6,890 bases of DNA from Bacteroidales bacterium (GTDB taxonomy: Bacteria; Bacteroidota; Bacteroidia; Bacteroidales; Paludibacteraceae): NCBI GenBank assembly GCA_900768725.1, contig CAAGDU010000151.1:1-6890 (forward strand). Reading direction: 5' to 3'. A model generated the notes under the pieces. It worked only from the letters and a program-made list of their open reading frames with translations. It was not told where the DNA came from and made no database searches. The translations under genes and the position numbers were made by a program. Positions 6,215-6,890 of the stretch are shown in pieces. Numbering within the stretch: position 1 is the first letter of the stretch; every line of letters starts with the position of its first letter.

Positions 6215-6299
6215 GCGCATAGCCTATAACGACATTTCTATAAAAATCTGACAGGGGACTGACATTTTGGCAGTCCCCTGTCGCTTTTCTATGCGCTTA
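6212..6299. repeat. 11-bp inverted repeat enclosing the terminator
   Basis: TAAGCGCATAG (6212-6222, starting with the S41 stop codon) is the exact reverse complement of CTATGCGCTTA (6289-6299). The terminator hairpin lies between the arms, so the whole 88-bp segment can fold as a nested stem. Confidence 0.75.
6250..6290 (+). terminator. Intrinsic terminator after the S41 gene
   Basis: A perfect 12-bp stem, GACAGGGGACTG (6250-6261) with CAGTCCCCTGTC (6271-6282), and a 9-nt loop are followed by GCTTTTCT. It lies 36 nt after the stop codon and would separate the beta-barrel/S41 unit from htpG. Confidence 0.9.
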
Positions 6300-6300
6300 C

Positions 6301-6308
6301 TACCTTTG
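6301..6308 (+). promoter_or_regulatory. Possible htpG promoter (-7 element only)
   Basis: TACCTTTG fits the TAnnTTTG -7 consensus and lies just after the S41 terminator, 79 bp before the htpG start. No TTTG is present at the expected -33 position (about 6277-6282), so the promoter is weaker than the others, needs an activator, or is not real. Confidence 0.4.
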
Positions 6309-6331
6309 GCGTGGTTTTTGATACGCTCTCT

Positions 6332-6367
6332 ACGTGAACAACGGAAATAACGTAAACTACGAAAATA
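6332..6367 (+). repeat. 18-bp tandem repeat upstream of htpG
   Basis: ACGTGAACAACGGAAATA (6332-6349) is followed directly by ACGTAAACTACGAAAATA (6350-6367), identical at 15 of 18 positions. It ends 19 bp before the htpG ATG. It could be an operator, a leader RNA element or chance in A-rich sequence. Confidence 0.55.
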
Positions 6368-6386
6368 ACATTAACATAATATCACT

Positions 6387-6890
6387 ATGAGTAAAGGTAA
6401 TATCGGAGTAACCTCCAACAACATTTTCCCTGTTATCAAGAAGTTTCTATACAGCGACCACGAGATTTTCCTGCGTGAGTTGATTAGCAACGCGGTGGAC
6501 GCTACGCAGAAGTTGAAGACCTTGTCGAGTGTCGGCGAGGTGAAAGGCGACTTGGGCGACCTGCGCGTGCGCGTGCTGCTGGACAAGGACAAGAAGACGC
6601 TGACCGTGCAAGACCACGGTATCGGCATGACCGCCGAGGAGGTGGATAAGTACATCAACCAAATCGCATTCTCCGGCGCCGAGGAGTTTGTGAACAAATA
6701 CAAAGACAAAGCCGAAGCCATCATCGGGCACTTCGGACTGGGCTTCTACAGCGCCTTCATGGTAGCGAAGAAGGTGGAGATTTTCTCGCAGTCGTATCAG
6801 GAGGATGCCAAAGCCGTTCACTGGAGTTGCGAGGGCGACCCCGAGTACACGATGGAAGAGACCATCAAAGCGGAGCCCGGGACGGACATC
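6387..6890 (+). CDS. htpG: Molecular chaperone HtpG (Hsp90), N-terminal part; continues past the window
   Basis: 168 codons are visible, open to the right edge. The start MSKGNIGVTSNNIFPVIKKF and LYSDHEIFLRELISNAVDA match the Hsp90 ATPase domain. Bergerat-fold motifs are complete: ELISNAVDA at 31-39 (catalytic Glu31, Mg-binding Asn35), DHGIGM at 76-81 (nucleotide-contacting Asp76) and GHFGLGFYSAF at 114-124 (lid/P-loop glycines). The middle and C-terminal dimerisation domains, expected in a protein of roughly 620-690 aa, are beyond the window. HtpG is a cytosolic ATP-dependent chaperone, usually stress-induced. The variant DHGIGM where many family members have DxGIGM with Asn or Arg is within normal variation. 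The ATG at 6387 is the only start giving the conserved N-terminus. It is separated from the upstream operon by a strong terminator, so it is probably its own transcription unit. Confidence 0.95.
   Translation, partial: MSKGNIGVTSNNIFPVIKKFLYSDHEIFLRELISNAVDATQKLKTLSSVGEVKGDLGDLRVRVLLDKDKKTLTVQDHGIGMTAEEVDKYINQIAFSGAEEFVNKYKDKAEAIIGHFGLGFYSAFMVAKKVEIFSQSYQEDAKAVHWSCEGDPEYTMEETIKAEPGTDI

Noticed and set aside
6371..6821. Minus-strand open frames opposite htpG
   Set aside because: The plus-strand HtpG ATPase motifs are unmistakable; the antisense frames are by-products of its codon usage.

Overview
The window looks like a chromosomal segment from a Bacteroidales bacterium (phylum Bacteroidota). 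The genus cannot be fixed from the sequence alone. Four independent signs support this. Three promoters fit the Bacteroidota consensus (TTTG, 20-bp spacer, TAnnTTTG). Start codons are preceded by A-rich sequence, not Shine-Dalgarno sites. The large protease has a C-terminus resembling a type IX secretion (T9SS) type A sorting domain. The HtpG N-terminus closely matches what I remember of Bacteroides/Porphyromonas HtpG.

Left part (1-3360): two secreted peptidase genes lie back to back. On the minus strand, running off the left edge, is a C10-family (streptopain/interpain-like) cysteine protease with signal peptide, propeptide and both catalytic residues visible (Cys127, His270). On the plus strand, at 991-3360, is a 789-aa M6-family zinc metalloprotease with signal peptide, propeptide, HEFGH zinc site, beta-sandwich, fibronectin type III domain and T9SS-like tail. 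The 137 bp between them holds two divergent promoters of the same architecture, which suggests the two genes are expressed together. The M6 gene ends in a long hairpin terminator.

Middle part (3430-4070): no intact gene. It holds a decayed IS30-type transposase fragment (about 3533-3670), then a mosaic of short palindromes, a 35-bp direct repeat, a 17-bp direct repeat and a C-rich stretch that is a G-quadruplex motif on the minus strand. This looks like accumulated non-coding repeat elements.

Right part (4075-6299): a two-gene unit behind one strong promoter, encoding a small outer-membrane beta-barrel protein and then an S41-family peptidase lipoprotein. It is closed by a strong intrinsic terminator that sits inside a larger 11-bp inverted repeat. 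From 6387 to the right edge is the start of htpG (bacterial Hsp90), preceded by an 18-bp tandem repeat and a possible promoter.

Three of the five genes encode exported peptidases (C10, M6, S41). The segment therefore has a theme of extracellular or envelope proteolysis next to a housekeeping chaperone. I see no clear sign of a wholly new system. The features most worth a second look are the divergent protease pair, the beta-barrel/S41 lipoprotein pair, the repeat mosaic, and the structures around the S41 terminator and the htpG leader.
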